A stretch of DNA of 64,000 bases from Saprospiraceae bacterium. GTDB lineage: Bacteria > Bacteroidota > Bacteroidia > Chitinophagales > Saprospiraceae. Location of the stretch: assembly GCA_020631355.1 (NCBI GenBank), contig JAHDHL010000018.1:22808-86807 (forward strand), given 5' to 3'. Within the stretch, counting starts at the first letter, position 1. Each line of letters begins with the position of its first letter. Under the pieces are notes generated by a model. The model made no database searches. It was given only the letters and a program-made list of their open reading frames with translations, and had not been told where the DNA came from. Below, piece after piece: positions 43,337 to 52,099 of this stretch. A program made the position numbers and the translations under genes.

Positions 43337-43822
43337 ATGGAAGCAATCAGTTTCATCGTAACCAACGGAATGGTAATGGGATTACTCATCATCGCTTACC
43401 CTTTATTCCTGATTTCGAATTGGATATTGAGTAATAGAATCAATGCATCACCTAAGAGACATGCATTGGCCTTGGGAAGTACCGTGGTATTGACTCCGGT
43501 GATTTACATCCTGTTGGTCATGACACTTATGATAGGTGATGGCTACTATAAAAGAACCTCATTCAATCAGGAGGATTGGCTATCGCAGCCGGATGAACGA
43601 TTCAAGATGTCCAAGGACATCATTGATAGCAGAATGCTCATCGGAATGGAATTCGAACAGGTTGTCGGAGTACTAGGTGAGGATTTCTCCATCGGTTCCA
43701 GTGAATATACCATCAGCTATTATATCGGATTCGTACCCGGAATGTTCAGGATTGACCCTGATATCATCGAAATCAGGTTTGCCAATGGAAAAGTAGCCGA
43801 AGTAAAGCAACGGGAAACCTGA
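43337..43822 (+). CDS. Hypothetical membrane protein, 161 residues
   Basis: Two N-terminal spans (VTNGMVMGLLIIAYPLFLIS and a second around ALALGSTVVLTPVIYILLVM) and a soluble C-terminal domain (~75-160: SQPDERFKMSKDII, GMEFEQVVGVLGEDFSIG, IIEIRFANGKVAEVKQRE). The soluble part looks like the 'SmpA/OmlA-like' fold seen as GMxxxxVxxLLG in several envelope proteins. Under operator 2, so probably controlled by the winged-helix protein. Function unknown. Confidence 0.7.
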   Translation: MEAISFIVTNGMVMGLLIIAYPLFLISNWILSNRINASPKRHALALGSTVVLTPVIYILLVMTLMIGDGYYKRTSFNQEDWLSQPDERFKMSKDIIDSRMLIGMEFEQVVGVLGEDFSIGSSEYTISYYIGFVPGMFRIDPDIIEIRFANGKVAEVKQRET

Positions 43823-43870
43823 TTCCCATCCAAGACACAGTATTTGACTCACTAGTAAAGAATCAAGAAT

Positions 43871-44377
43871 ATGAAGACACCAAAAATGTATGCACTGAGG
43901 GCTAGGTTCCTTCAGTGGCTGGTCAACCACACGTCCAAATTGTATCTCAATACCATCAAAAGGCATAAGCCGATATGGAAATATTCCAAGGATGAACTAA
44001 GGAGTTTTCCCACTGGGTCCTTGGGTAAGGAAATTGCCAATTTTCTGGATGAACATCAGATTGATTTCATCCCCAGGGCCGAAAATCATGATGTGTTCCA
44101 TTTGTTGACAGGATACACCACTACCGCAGAAGATGAGATTGCGATGCAATATTGGCTGGTGGGGAATCAGAAATTGACACCCTATACCATCGGGACTTGC
44201 CTGATTGGAATGCTGGTTTTTCCTGAATTTTGGGGACAGTATATGAGCGCATTCCGAAAGGGGAAATCATCCCCCTCCATCGTTCATTGGGATTTTGAAC
44301 AGTTACTTTATTCTAATGCACAATCCATTCAGTTATATATCCAATCCAATAGATTGGGAGCAAAAATCCAAATGTGA
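43871..44377 (+). CDS. Coq4-like protein
   Basis: A 168-residue soluble protein with the exact Coq4 metal signature HDxxHx11E: His73, Asp74, His77 and Glu89 (ENHDVFHLLTGYTTTAEDE). Coq4 works in eukaryotic/proteobacterial coenzyme Q synthesis (hydroxylation/decarboxylation of the ring), but Bacteroidota mostly use menaquinone, so the bacterial role is probably different. Stop TGA overlaps the ATG of the DUF1361 gene (TGATG). The motif match is strong; the function is inference. Confidence 0.8.
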   Translation: MKTPKMYALRARFLQWLVNHTSKLYLNTIKRHKPIWKYSKDELRSFPTGSLGKEIANFLDEHQIDFIPRAENHDVFHLLTGYTTTAEDEIAMQYWLVGNQKLTPYTIGTCLIGMLVFPEFWGQYMSAFRKGKSSPSIVHWDFEQLLYSNAQSIQLYIQSNRLGAKIQM

Positions 44378-45090
44378 TGAAAAGAATGAATATGCCATTC
44401 ATCCTATTAGTTATGGCTTCCCTTTTTAGTACGGCCTTACTTATTCTAAGGCTGGAATTAATGGGGATCGAAGGGATGCCCGTATTCAGTTGGGATGATC
44501 CGAATTATGTACAAATACCAAGGGGGAGCATGCTTTTTTTGATATGGAATTTATTCCTGGCATGGATACCTTATTGCTGTGCATTGTTGATTGCTCCCCT
44601 ACATGAAAAATTGAATGCCAAATGGGTAACTTCAGTTCTATTTTTCCTATGGATTTTATTTCTTCCGAATGCTCCATATATTATCACGGATTTTGTGCAT
44701 TTGAAAAAAGATATAGGATTGCCATTTTGGTATGATATACTTGTATTGTCATTTTTTTCGGGTATAGGATTATTGTTAGGTTTATTGTCCATGCTGAAAA
44801 TGGAGGAATTCATATCCCGATTCATTCATCCCATTCTAAGTCAGATTTTTATTGTATCAACTATTCCTCTCATAGGTTTTGGAATATGGATAGGACGATA
44901 CCAAAGATGGAATTCATGGGATATTTTTACAAGGCCCCATATGCTACTAATGGATGTGTATTCGCAGATTAAGGACCCCATTTCGAATATGGATACACTA
45001 GGTTTGTCCTTGGTGATTACCGTCCTTGTTTTATTCTCTTATTTATTCATTCAATCTATTTATTCCAGAGCGGATAATCAATTAGGATAA
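44377..45090 (+). CDS. DUF1361 membrane protein
   Basis: A 237-residue protein with about six spans that matches DUF1361: FLIWNLFLAWIPYCCAL, FLPNAPYIITDFVHL, PFWYDILVLSFFSGIGLLLG and GRYQRWNSWDIFTRP. No enzymatic role is known for the family. The ATG at 44377 overlaps the Coq4-like stop; a GTG one codon upstream is possible. Its codons are visibly richer in A/T than the genes on either side. Part of the winged-helix cluster. Confidence 0.85.
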   Translation: MKRMNMPFILLVMASLFSTALLILRLELMGIEGMPVFSWDDPNYVQIPRGSMLFLIWNLFLAWIPYCCALLIAPLHEKLNAKWVTSVLFFLWILFLPNAPYIITDFVHLKKDIGLPFWYDILVLSFFSGIGLLLGLLSMLKMEEFISRFIHPILSQIFIVSTIPLIGFGIWIGRYQRWNSWDIFTRPHMLLMDVYSQIKDPISNMDTLGLSLVITVLVLFSYLFIQSIYSRADNQLG

Positions 45091-45119
45091 TTCCTATTGT
45101 GAATTTAAAAATACTCAAA

Positions 45120-46595
45120 ATGAAAAAGGAAATCGTATTGAATATATTGGTTGTGATAGGAGTTGTACTATTTAATATTCTCTTTTGGAATGAGGGAATG
45201 GGAGTGAATACCATCCTGTTTACCCTACTGATGGCAAGTGGGATTTATTATCAGGATGCATCATTGTTCAGGATGAGGAATATGCAATTTATAGCCCTTG
45301 GGACTTTGTTTTTTTCGATAATGGTTGTCGTTAACCATTCATTGTATGCCAAGATATTATTTTCAATTTCATCCATTTTAATGATAGGCATAGCCCAAAG
45401 CAGGAGCATACGTTTCTTGGGCTATGGCCTTATCATTGGTATCTTGAATATGGTCAGTTCACCCGTGACCGGAGTACGCCTTGCGGCTAAGCAGAGCATA
45501 GGAAATGTCCGTCTCGGAGGGTTGTGGAGAAAGCTGAGGCTGTTTATTGTTCCTGCTTTCATTGGCTTTGGGTTTTTTGTGATTTATTCTGTTGCGAATA
45601 TTGATTTTGCTTTATTATTCCTTAATAGGATTATTGATTTATTTAGTTTGATTTTTCGACTGGACTTTTCTTTTGAGAGAATCATATTTTCCTTTCTTGG
45701 ATTAATGATTGTCGGGGGTGCATGGTGGAAAAATAATCAGAACCTTACGTTTTATGAGGGTAATGAAATCATTCAGAAAAATAAGAACAGAGGAAAATAT
45801 AAGGGCGCTGTATTTATTCCGAATTTTATTTCTTTGAAGAATGAATATATGATTGCTATGATTACCATGGTGATGCTGATTATTCTGATTTCCATTCTGA
45901 ATATATTGGATGTGAAGAATATTTGGTTTAAGGATGTATCCGGAATGAGGAGTACGGAATTAAAAGCAATGGTGCATCAGGGAACATACGTTCTGATATT
46001 TTCCATTATAATGGCAATGGCTGTAGTCGTGTATTTTTTTCGGGGAAATATTAATTATTTTCCTAAGAATAATACATTGAGGATATTGACTTGTATCTGG
46101 ATTATTCAAAATGCTATTTTGGCCATATCCGTAGTTGTTAGGAATGTCAAATATATCCAAGAGTATGGTGTGGCATATAAAAGAATAGGTGTATTTATTT
46201 TTTTAATACTCACTTTTATTGGACTATTCACAATGCTGATTAAAGTGAAACATAAAAAATCGTTACAATTCCTTTTTGAAAAAAATGCTTGGGCGTGGTA
46301 TGTGGTTTTTTTATTGACATCAACGATAAATTGGGATGTACGGATAACCCAATATAATATCCTATCTGATTACAATGAATTCTTGGATGTGGATTTTATT
46401 GTGAATGAAGTTTCGGATAAGAATATCTATGTATTGGAACAATATTCAGATGATATAGAGTCCCGTGGCAATTGGTCTCCGAGTACCTTGGAAGATGGAA
46501 TAGTGGCAAAGAAATATAAATTCAAGAAAAAGATTGAAAACCAGTCATGGCTATCTTGGAATTTTCCTGATCACAATACAGCCCAAGGGTTATAG
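45120..46595 (+). CDS. DUF4173 membrane protein
   Basis: A 491-residue protein with about 11 spans. It resembles DUF4173/DUF4153: GIYYQDASLFRMRNMQF, VNHSLYAKILFSISSILM, FGFFVIYSVANIDFALLF, VKYIQEYGVAYKRIGVFIF and WDVRITQYNI. Family proteins have no assigned activity. It starts 29 bp after DUF1361 and is also A/T-rich in codon use. The pair DUF1361-DUF4173 with a winged-helix regulator recurs in Bacteroidota by my recollection; this should be checked. Confidence 0.82.
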   Translation: MKKEIVLNILVVIGVVLFNILFWNEGMGVNTILFTLLMASGIYYQDASLFRMRNMQFIALGTLFFSIMVVVNHSLYAKILFSISSILMIGIAQSRSIRFLGYGLIIGILNMVSSPVTGVRLAAKQSIGNVRLGGLWRKLRLFIVPAFIGFGFFVIYSVANIDFALLFLNRIIDLFSLIFRLDFSFERIIFSFLGLMIVGGAWWKNNQNLTFYEGNEIIQKNKNRGKYKGAVFIPNFISLKNEYMIAMITMVMLIILISILNILDVKNIWFKDVSGMRSTELKAMVHQGTYVLIFSIIMAMAVVVYFFRGNINYFPKNNTLRILTCIWIIQNAILAISVVVRNVKYIQEYGVAYKRIGVFIFLILTFIGLFTMLIKVKHKKSLQFLFEKNAWAWYVVFLLTSTINWDVRITQYNILSDYNEFLDVDFIVNEVSDKNIYVLEQYSDDIESRGNWSPSTLEDGIVAKKYKFKKKIENQSWLSWNFPDHNTAQGL

Positions 46596-46622
46596 TATTA
46601 CAATAAAGCCTAAATTCACAAT

Positions 46623-47780
46623 ATGGAAACCATTTATTTCATCTTGGTCGGATTGCCCATTGCCATTGTCATGGCCATCATTATAGTTGGTATTGTTATT
46701 CGGTTCGTCCGTAGTTTCAAGCATGCCTACGAACCGATGGTATCACCCAAGGACGGGCGCCCCAACAGAATCCATCCATTGACTCATGTTAATAGGAAAG
46801 TTACGCCTTGGATTGTTTCTGTGATAGCACCCATTGGAGGCTTTATCATTTCCATGAATTCAAGCCCCCATACCCGATATGATGATATTCTCTACACGCC
46901 ATTGAATCATGACCATATCCTGACCATTGCTGTTTTGTATGCCATATCTGCCATTGCTTATTGGATGTCTGTTTGGAAAGGAGGGGCTTTGCCACCACTA
47001 TTCAAGGCCTTTTCCATATTGGGAATGGCCCAAGGGTTCGTACTATGTGTGATTATGATGGTACAATTCGGTCCTTTCATGCTGTATGGATTATTTCCCA
47101 TCATCATTACTTTTCCCTTGTTATCACCATTGCTTTTTTTAATGCTGTTGTTTGTTGAGATTAGAAAGCAATTGTATCTCCAGAAAATTGAAATCCAAAA
47201 TCAGGAGGAAGACGAAACCTACGATAGCCTGATTCTTTCGAATGCGGAACGAATCGTTACGGATGAACGAATCGGGAATCCCTTATTTTTCTTTTTCCTA
47301 ATCCCATTCGTAGCCATCCAACAAGCCGTTCTCATCCTTTTTGGCCAGCGACCCGACTCATTCATCAAGGCTTTTGCGGAAACCTGTACCTATACCTTTT
47401 CACAATTCGACCCACCACCTAATCCGGGTAGCGGACATTACTTATGCACCATCGCATCCCGTGGTCACCCGACTCTGGTTCAGCCCCTTAGAAAAGGATG
47501 GAGAGGAGGAAAAGTCATTGATGTGAATCGCCAATTGATGGTTTCGAATGCCTTTGAGGAATGGCTTGAACAGCATACACCTCGTTTTCATCGTTACCTG
47601 AGAGGATGTTACAACAAAGTGGGCAGGCCATTGAATGAAATGGTGAAGTCCACATGGATATCCAATGCCATGTATATCATCATGAAACCTTTTGAATGGG
47701 GATTCATATTCTGGTTGTATATGGTGGATGAACATCCTGAGAATAGGATACATACCCAATACCTATCCCGAAAACGATAG
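46623..47780 (+). CDS. Multi-span membrane protein (DUF6688-like)
   Basis: A 385-residue protein: four to five N-terminal spans (IVMAIIIVGIVIRFV, TPWIVSVIAPIGGFIISM, LTIAVLYAISAIAYW, MLLFVEIRKQL), then a soluble region with TCTYTFSQFDPPPNPGSG, YLCTIASRGHPTLVQPLRKG, VIDVNRQLMVSNAFEEWLEQ and a C-terminal conserved YNKVGRPLNEMVK. This resembles DUF6688-type proteins of the phylum, but that name is from memory. It starts 27 bp after DUF4173, so it closes the cluster. Function unknown. Confidence 0.7.
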   Translation: METIYFILVGLPIAIVMAIIIVGIVIRFVRSFKHAYEPMVSPKDGRPNRIHPLTHVNRKVTPWIVSVIAPIGGFIISMNSSPHTRYDDILYTPLNHDHILTIAVLYAISAIAYWMSVWKGGALPPLFKAFSILGMAQGFVLCVIMMVQFGPFMLYGLFPIIITFPLLSPLLFLMLLFVEIRKQLYLQKIEIQNQEEDETYDSLILSNAERIVTDERIGNPLFFFFLIPFVAIQQAVLILFGQRPDSFIKAFAETCTYTFSQFDPPPNPGSGHYLCTIASRGHPTLVQPLRKGWRGGKVIDVNRQLMVSNAFEEWLEQHTPRFHRYLRGCYNKVGRPLNEMVKSTWISNAMYIIMKPFEWGFIFWLYMVDEHPENRIHTQYLSRKR

Positions 47781-47975
47781 GATACGAATCCGTGTCATTC
47801 CCCTATATCATGTATTGCACCAGAGTGAACAATCAGCATTAGAACAAAAAGGTTCTTGAATCCTTATGACCAAGGTCATGAACGATAAGGTATTTTCAAT
47901 ATCTTTATGCCTTGGTAAGGAGAGGAGGTCTGCGTAAATTGCCTTCTCAAAGAGAACTAGAATCACTTGGAATAG

Positions 47976-48950
47976 ATGTCTGTCGTTAAGTCAACGTACA
48001 AATTTATTTTTTATCCTTTGGCAATGGTACTGTCCGTTGTCACATTACTCATTATTATCCAGCCCAGTGGTTCGGCCTATCGGATGTTCACAAACTCTGC
48101 GGTGGAGATTTTGTTGGGAATCCTTGGTTTCGGCATCATCTGCCTAATGCTCCAGTGGCATAGGCTCATGTTTGTCTCTTTTGCATGCGCGGGCATACTG
48201 AGCATCTTCCTGAAATCCAGTTCCAATCCCTCTCCGGTATATGCAGACCCCAATGTGGAGGAAGATATAGAGGTCATACACCTGAATACCACGAATTATG
48301 AGGGAGTGGAATACGAAGACCTGACAGACTTGCTGTTGGCATCCGATGCCGATCTGATTTCCATACAGGAAGTAACCCCCGATTGGGATATGGTGTTCCA
48401 GGATGAATTGATTGATTCTTTCCCTTATTATAGTTCGGTGGCAAGTATCAGTTTCAATGGTATGGCAGTATTCTCCAAGTATCCCTTGAACAGTGTGGAT
48501 ACATTCTATTATAATGATATTCCCAATCTGACGGGCCTGATAGCACCAAGGCAAAAAGGAGATAAGCCCATCCGATTCATCAGTACCTATACCAATCCGG
48601 CTTTTGGAGCGGATGTATTCTATCAGGAATTAAAGGATCATTTCCAATCCATCATAGATAAGGTCGGGAAAACCGATGGTGCAAGGATTGCATTCGGAAC
48701 CTATAATACGGTAGCATGGTCTTCTGAGATGAAGTTCTTCACAGGCGAATTGAATCTTCAGAACAGCCGCAGGTCCATCAATCCTTTTTCTCAGAGTACC
48801 TACGAACACATCTTTCATTCCTTGGATATGGAATGTGTTGATTTTGATGGATTTTATGACCAGACGGGAACCAAGATTGGACTTAGGGTCAAACTTCATT
48901 TGAAAAACATGCCTGCTTTCTCCAAACATGATCAAAGACCGACTCAATAG
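47976..48950 (+). CDS. Endonuclease/exonuclease/phosphatase-like protein, degenerate
   Basis: A 324-residue membrane-anchored protein: two or three N-terminal spans (to ~78), then an EEP-fold domain. The fold is suggested by HLNTTN (~102-107), the catalytic-like Glu132 in DLISIQEV, NGMAVFSKYPL and RIAFGTYNTVAW. Active EEP enzymes carry GDFN; here it is GTYN (Asp to Thr at 242). The usual HTxPP reads YTNPAF, and the SDHxP end is absent. So catalysis is doubtful and a binding role is possible. The 3' end overlaps dgkA by 23 bp. Confidence 0.75.
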   Translation: MSVVKSTYKFIFYPLAMVLSVVTLLIIIQPSGSAYRMFTNSAVEILLGILGFGIICLMLQWHRLMFVSFACAGILSIFLKSSSNPSPVYADPNVEEDIEVIHLNTTNYEGVEYEDLTDLLLASDADLISIQEVTPDWDMVFQDELIDSFPYYSSVASISFNGMAVFSKYPLNSVDTFYYNDIPNLTGLIAPRQKGDKPIRFISTYTNPAFGADVFYQELKDHFQSIIDKVGKTDGARIAFGTYNTVAWSSEMKFFTGELNLQNSRRSINPFSQSTYEHIFHSLDMECVDFDGFYDQTGTKIGLRVKLHLKNMPAFSKHDQRPTQ

Positions 48951-49308
48951 TTTCAAGTACGCATTCAAGGGGATAGCAGACCTATTCATCAATACCCCCA
49001 ATGCCCGGATACATCTGGCTTTTGCCATTGCTGTGGTGATTTGCGGTTTTGTGTTTGATATATCTGTCATGGAATGGTGCATCTGTATCCTTTCGATAGG
49101 TGTGGTATTGGCAGCCGAGGCATTCAATTCTTCCATTGAATATCTGACGGATTTGGTATCCCCCGATTATCATGAATTGGCAGGTAAAACCAAGGATGTG
49201 GCAGCAGGTGGCGTATTACTCACCGCTTTGTCTGCGGCCATTGTGGGGACAATTGTCTTTTTACCCAAAGGCTGGGAATGGATTTCTGCTTACTTTTCAT
49301 TAAATTAG
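48928..49308 (+). CDS. dgkA: Diacylglycerol kinase (DgkA-type)
   Basis: A 126-residue membrane kinase with three spans. Seen: FKYAFKGIADLF, NARIHLAFAIAVV and the active-site stretch LAAEAFNSSIEYLTDLV with Glu64 and Glu71, then HELAGKTKDVAAGGVLL. DgkA recycles diacylglycerol to phosphatidate; relatives phosphorylate undecaprenol. The acidic residue that usually sits six before the conserved His is Thr23 here. It starts inside the upstream gene (23-bp overlap), suggesting coupled translation. Confidence 0.92.
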   Translation: MIKDRLNSFKYAFKGIADLFINTPNARIHLAFAIAVVICGFVFDISVMEWCICILSIGVVLAAEAFNSSIEYLTDLVSPDYHELAGKTKDVAAGGVLLTALSAAIVGTIVFLPKGWEWISAYFSLN

Positions 49309-49355
49309 AACCAACAATCAGTTCCTTCATCTAAAGAGGATACTAAACAAAATGC

Positions 49356-49817
49356 ATGGAAAGAATCCAAGTAACCGTAGATGACATAATCGAGGGTGAT
49401 TCAGATGACGCCTTTGATATCATGCTGCGTTTTGATAAGTTCAGTGAATGGTGGCCCAAATCCTTGCCTGTAAAATGCGTGGAAAGTAAGGATAGCCATA
49501 TCGGGAATAAGGCATTGATTAGCCCCTATCCATTCATTAATGTAGGATGGAAACTCCATTCCTATGATCCCGGTCGGGAAATCATCATCCATTATTATCA
49601 TGGAATGCATGAGGGAATGGGAGTCTGGTCTTTCAGCGAATCGGACCATAATAGGGCCCTTGTCTCCTTCGAGATTGATATCCTGCCCAAGAATAAATTA
49701 TATAATTGGGCCTATAAGATGTTCAATGTTGAAACGTCCCATATCAGGCATGTGAATATGGTGATTGCCGCTCTGGCTCATCAAGTCAAACAACTACAAT
49801 CTTCCAATGCTGCTTAA
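49356..49817 (+). CDS. SRPBCC (START-like) protein
   Basis: A 153-residue helix-grip fold protein of the SRPBCC/polyketide-cyclase group: VDDIIEGDSDDAFDIMLRFD, FSEWWPKSLPVK, ISPYPFINVGWKLHSYDPG, GMGVWSFSESDHNRALVSFE and a C-terminal amphipathic helix. Such proteins have a hydrophobic cavity for a lipid or aromatic ligand. No motif fixes the ligand. The stop lies 11 bp into recO, so the pair is likely translated together. Confidence 0.8.
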   Translation: MERIQVTVDDIIEGDSDDAFDIMLRFDKFSEWWPKSLPVKCVESKDSHIGNKALISPYPFINVGWKLHSYDPGREIIIHYYHGMHEGMGVWSFSESDHNRALVSFEIDILPKNKLYNWAYKMFNVETSHIRHVNMVIAALAHQVKQLQSSNAA

Positions 49818-50526
49818 GACCCAAGGTATTATTCTGAGAACGGTCAAGTACGGGGAAACAAGCTTGATTGTGGATGCATATACTGCCGATAAGGGCAGGC
49901 AGTCCTATATTGTGAATAGCGTGAGGTCCCAAAAGGCCAAAATCAAACAGAGTGTGGTAGCTGTGGGCTCGTTTGTGGATTTGGTGGTGTACCATAGGGA
50001 TACCAAGGATGTGAACCGAATAAAGGAAGTGAAGCCTGCCTATGTTTATAAGTCGATCCCTTTTGATGTCATCAAGGGAACCGTAGCGCTTTTTATGTCC
50101 GAACTATTGGGAAAGACGGTAAAGGAGTCCGAGGAAAACCCCATGCTTTTTGATTTCATCGTCAATAGTTTCGTAGCATTGGATGAAGCTGAACGAGTAG
50201 CACTTTTTCCTTTGGTTTTTTCCGTTGTATTAGTACAACATCTTGGTTTCAGTCCAGGGAATGAATGGACGGAACAAACACCATATTTTGATATCCGAGA
50301 GGGACTCTTTGTGGATTTTGAGCCTCACTTGCTTTATATGAATGCAAGTCAGAGCCGTTGGTTTTACTACTTGTTATCCGCTGATGTAGCTAATATGGAT
50401 GAGATAGCCATACCCAAACAAGAAAGACGTGGAATTTTGGATGGGGTCTTGGATTATTACAAGCATCATGTTGATAATTTTAAGGAATTGAATTCCCACA
50501 TGATTTTACGCTCGGTTCTGAGTTAG
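49807..50526 (+). CDS. recO: DNA repair protein RecO
   Basis: RecO, 239 residues, loads RecA onto SSB-coated DNA with RecR in the RecF pathway. Seen: LKTQGIILRTVKYGETSLIV at the N-terminal OB fold, QKAKIKQSVVAVGSFVDLVV, ALFMSELLGKTVKE and LFPLVFSVVLVQHLGF. The Cys4 zinc motif of some RecO is lacking, which is common in this phylum. The start at 49807 (MLLKTQ) is inside the SRPBCC gene; a longer upstream frame is a read-in. Secure. Confidence 0.92.
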   Translation: MLLKTQGIILRTVKYGETSLIVDAYTADKGRQSYIVNSVRSQKAKIKQSVVAVGSFVDLVVYHRDTKDVNRIKEVKPAYVYKSIPFDVIKGTVALFMSELLGKTVKESEENPMLFDFIVNSFVALDEAERVALFPLVFSVVLVQHLGFSPGNEWTEQTPYFDIREGLFVDFEPHLLYMNASQSRWFYYLLSADVANMDEIAIPKQERRGILDGVLDYYKHHVDNFKELNSHMILRSVLS

Positions 50527-50533
50527 CTCCTAA

Positions 50534-50566
50534 ATAAAAAATCCCCCTCAGTAAGACCGAGGGGGA
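50534..50566 (-). terminator. Terminator of the acyl-CoA dehydrogenase gene (possibly bidirectional)
   Basis: TCCCCCTC (50542-50549) pairs with GAGGGGGA (50559-50566). On the minus strand the stem is followed by a T-rich tract (A run 50534-50541). It lies between convergent recO and the acyl-CoA dehydrogenase. Confidence 0.75.
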
Positions 50567-50599
50567 AACCTTTATTGTCAATATTCAAATGGTCTGTTC

Positions 50600-51745
50600 T
50601 TAGAGCCTGCCTAGGATATTTCTGGAAATTACTAATTTTTGGATTTCAGAAGTTCCCTCACCAATGGTACAAAGCTTGGAATCACGGAAGAATTTCTCAA
50701 CAGGAAAATCCTTGGTGTATCCATATCCTCCATGTATCTGGATGGCATCTGTACTGATTTCCACGCATGCCTCTGATGCGTAGTATTTGGCCATCGCACC
50801 TTCTAGGGTTACGGGCTTATGTTCATCCTTCAAGCGACCCGCATTTCGGGTAAGCAATTCAGCTGCTTCGATTTTGGTTCTCATGTCAGCTAGCTTGAAA
50901 GAGATACCTTGGAATTTGGCGATAGGCTTACCGAATTGTTCTCTTTCCTTGGCATACTTGACGGATGCTTCATAAGCACCATAACAAATACCCAATGATA
51001 GGGCAGCAATGGAGATACGTCCGCCATCAAGGATTTTCATAGCTTGAATGAAACCCTCACCAACTTGCCCAAGGATTTGGCTTTTGTGAATGCGGCAATT
51101 ATCGAAAATCATTTCCGCGGTTTCGGAAGCACGCATTCCTAGCTTGTTCTCTTTTTTGCCTGCATTGAAACCAGGAGTTCCTCTTTCGATAACGAATGCT
51201 GTAATTCCATGGCTATCCAAGAGGTCACCAGTTCTGGCCAATACAACAGCAACATGCCCCGACTGACCGTGGGTAATCCAGGATTTAGCTCCATTAAGGA
51301 CGTAGTAGTCGCCATCTTCCACAGCAACAGTCTTCATCCTCATAGCATCAGAACCCGTATTGGGTTCCGTAAGTCCCCAAGCACCGATCCATTCTCCAGA
51401 AGCTAGCTTAGGTAAGTATTTTTTCTTCTGTTCCTCATTTCCGAACATGAGGATATGATTGGTGCAAAGTGAGTTGTGTGCAGCAGTACTCAATCCAACT
51501 GAACTACATACTTTCGCAATCTCGACAATGATGGTAATGTACTCTTGGTATCCCAAGCCAGAACCACCATATTCTTCAGGTACAAGGACACCAAGGAAGC
51601 CGTGTTCGCCCATTTTATGGAACATATCCATAGGGAAATGTTGGGATTCATCCCACTCCATCACATATGGTCTGATATGTGTTTCTGCAAAATCTTTCGC
51701 ACTTTGACGGATTATATCCAAATTTTCTTCTAATTCAGTTGTCAT
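50600..51745 (-). CDS. Acyl-CoA dehydrogenase
   Basis: A 381-residue flavin-dependent acyl-CoA dehydrogenase. Seen: [17 protein letters not shown] (signature 1 region), [16 protein letters not shown]-like [29 protein letters not shown] and the C-terminal [19 protein letters not shown] with [10 protein letters not shown] carrying the catalytic Glu. It oxidises acyl-CoA to trans-2-enoyl-CoA and passes electrons to ETF; short/branched-chain substrates are typical for this sequence type. A -7 box is seen ~50 bp upstream. No other beta-oxidation gene is adjacent. Confidence 0.95.
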   Translation of the reverse strand: MTTELEENLDIIRQSAKDFAETHIRPYVMEWDESQHFPMDMFHKMGEHGFLGVLVPEEYGGSGLGYQEYITIIVEIAKVCSSVGLSTAAHNSLCTNHILMFGNEEQKKKYLPKLASGEWIGAWGLTEPNTGSDAMRMKTVAVEDGDYYVLNGAKSWITHGQSGHVAVVLARTGDLLDSHGITAFVIERGTPGFNAGKKENKLGMRASETAEMIFDNCRIHKSQILGQVGEGFIQAMKILDGGRISIAALSLGICYGAYEASVKYAKEREQFGKPIAKFQGISFKLADMRTKIEAAELLTRNAGRLKDEHKPVTLEGAMAKYYASEACVEISTDAIQIHGGYGYTKDFPVEKFFRDSKLCTIGEGTSEIQKLVISRNILGRL

Positions 51746-52099
51746 ATTGAAAAATTAAATTTGGTTTGGTAATTGGTTTAATTATAATTGCTATTTCAAA
51801 TATACAGTTTTTATTCACTTGCACATGCCAATTGAATGACAGTTTATTCGCTAGATAGTTGAATGCATGTTAAAAGTATTGGCATAATGCCAGAACGTGG
51901 ATGGATTGTGAGTAAGTTCTACTGACAAACAGAAGTCCTATTCATACCTTTTCCGTATCTTCACATCTCAAGGGGAAACCATCATTCACACTTCTTTGTT
52001 GGAATGATATACAGCAAGAACAAGACTAGGAATTTGAATCAGCCGGACAGCATTTGAGTCTGTTGATTGAATCCTTAATGTCCAAAGTTTTTTACTTCA
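51746..52099. other. Divergent gap between acyl-CoA dehydrogenase and dnaE
   Basis: No gene seen. On the minus strand TATATTTG (51797-51804) is a good -7 box for the dehydrogenase (TSS ~45 bp before its ATG), but the TTG at 51829-51831 is 24 nt away. No clear promoter for dnaE was recognised. Confidence 0.5.
51797..51804 (-). promoter_or_regulatory. -7 box for the acyl-CoA dehydrogenase
   Basis: TATATTTG on the minus strand matches TAnnTTTG, ~52 bp before the ATG. The -33 element is off-distance. Confidence 0.45.

Noticed and set aside
49765..49806. Upstream start for recO
   Set aside because: The extra 14 residues are read-through of the SRPBCC gene's end; the conserved N-terminus begins at 49807.
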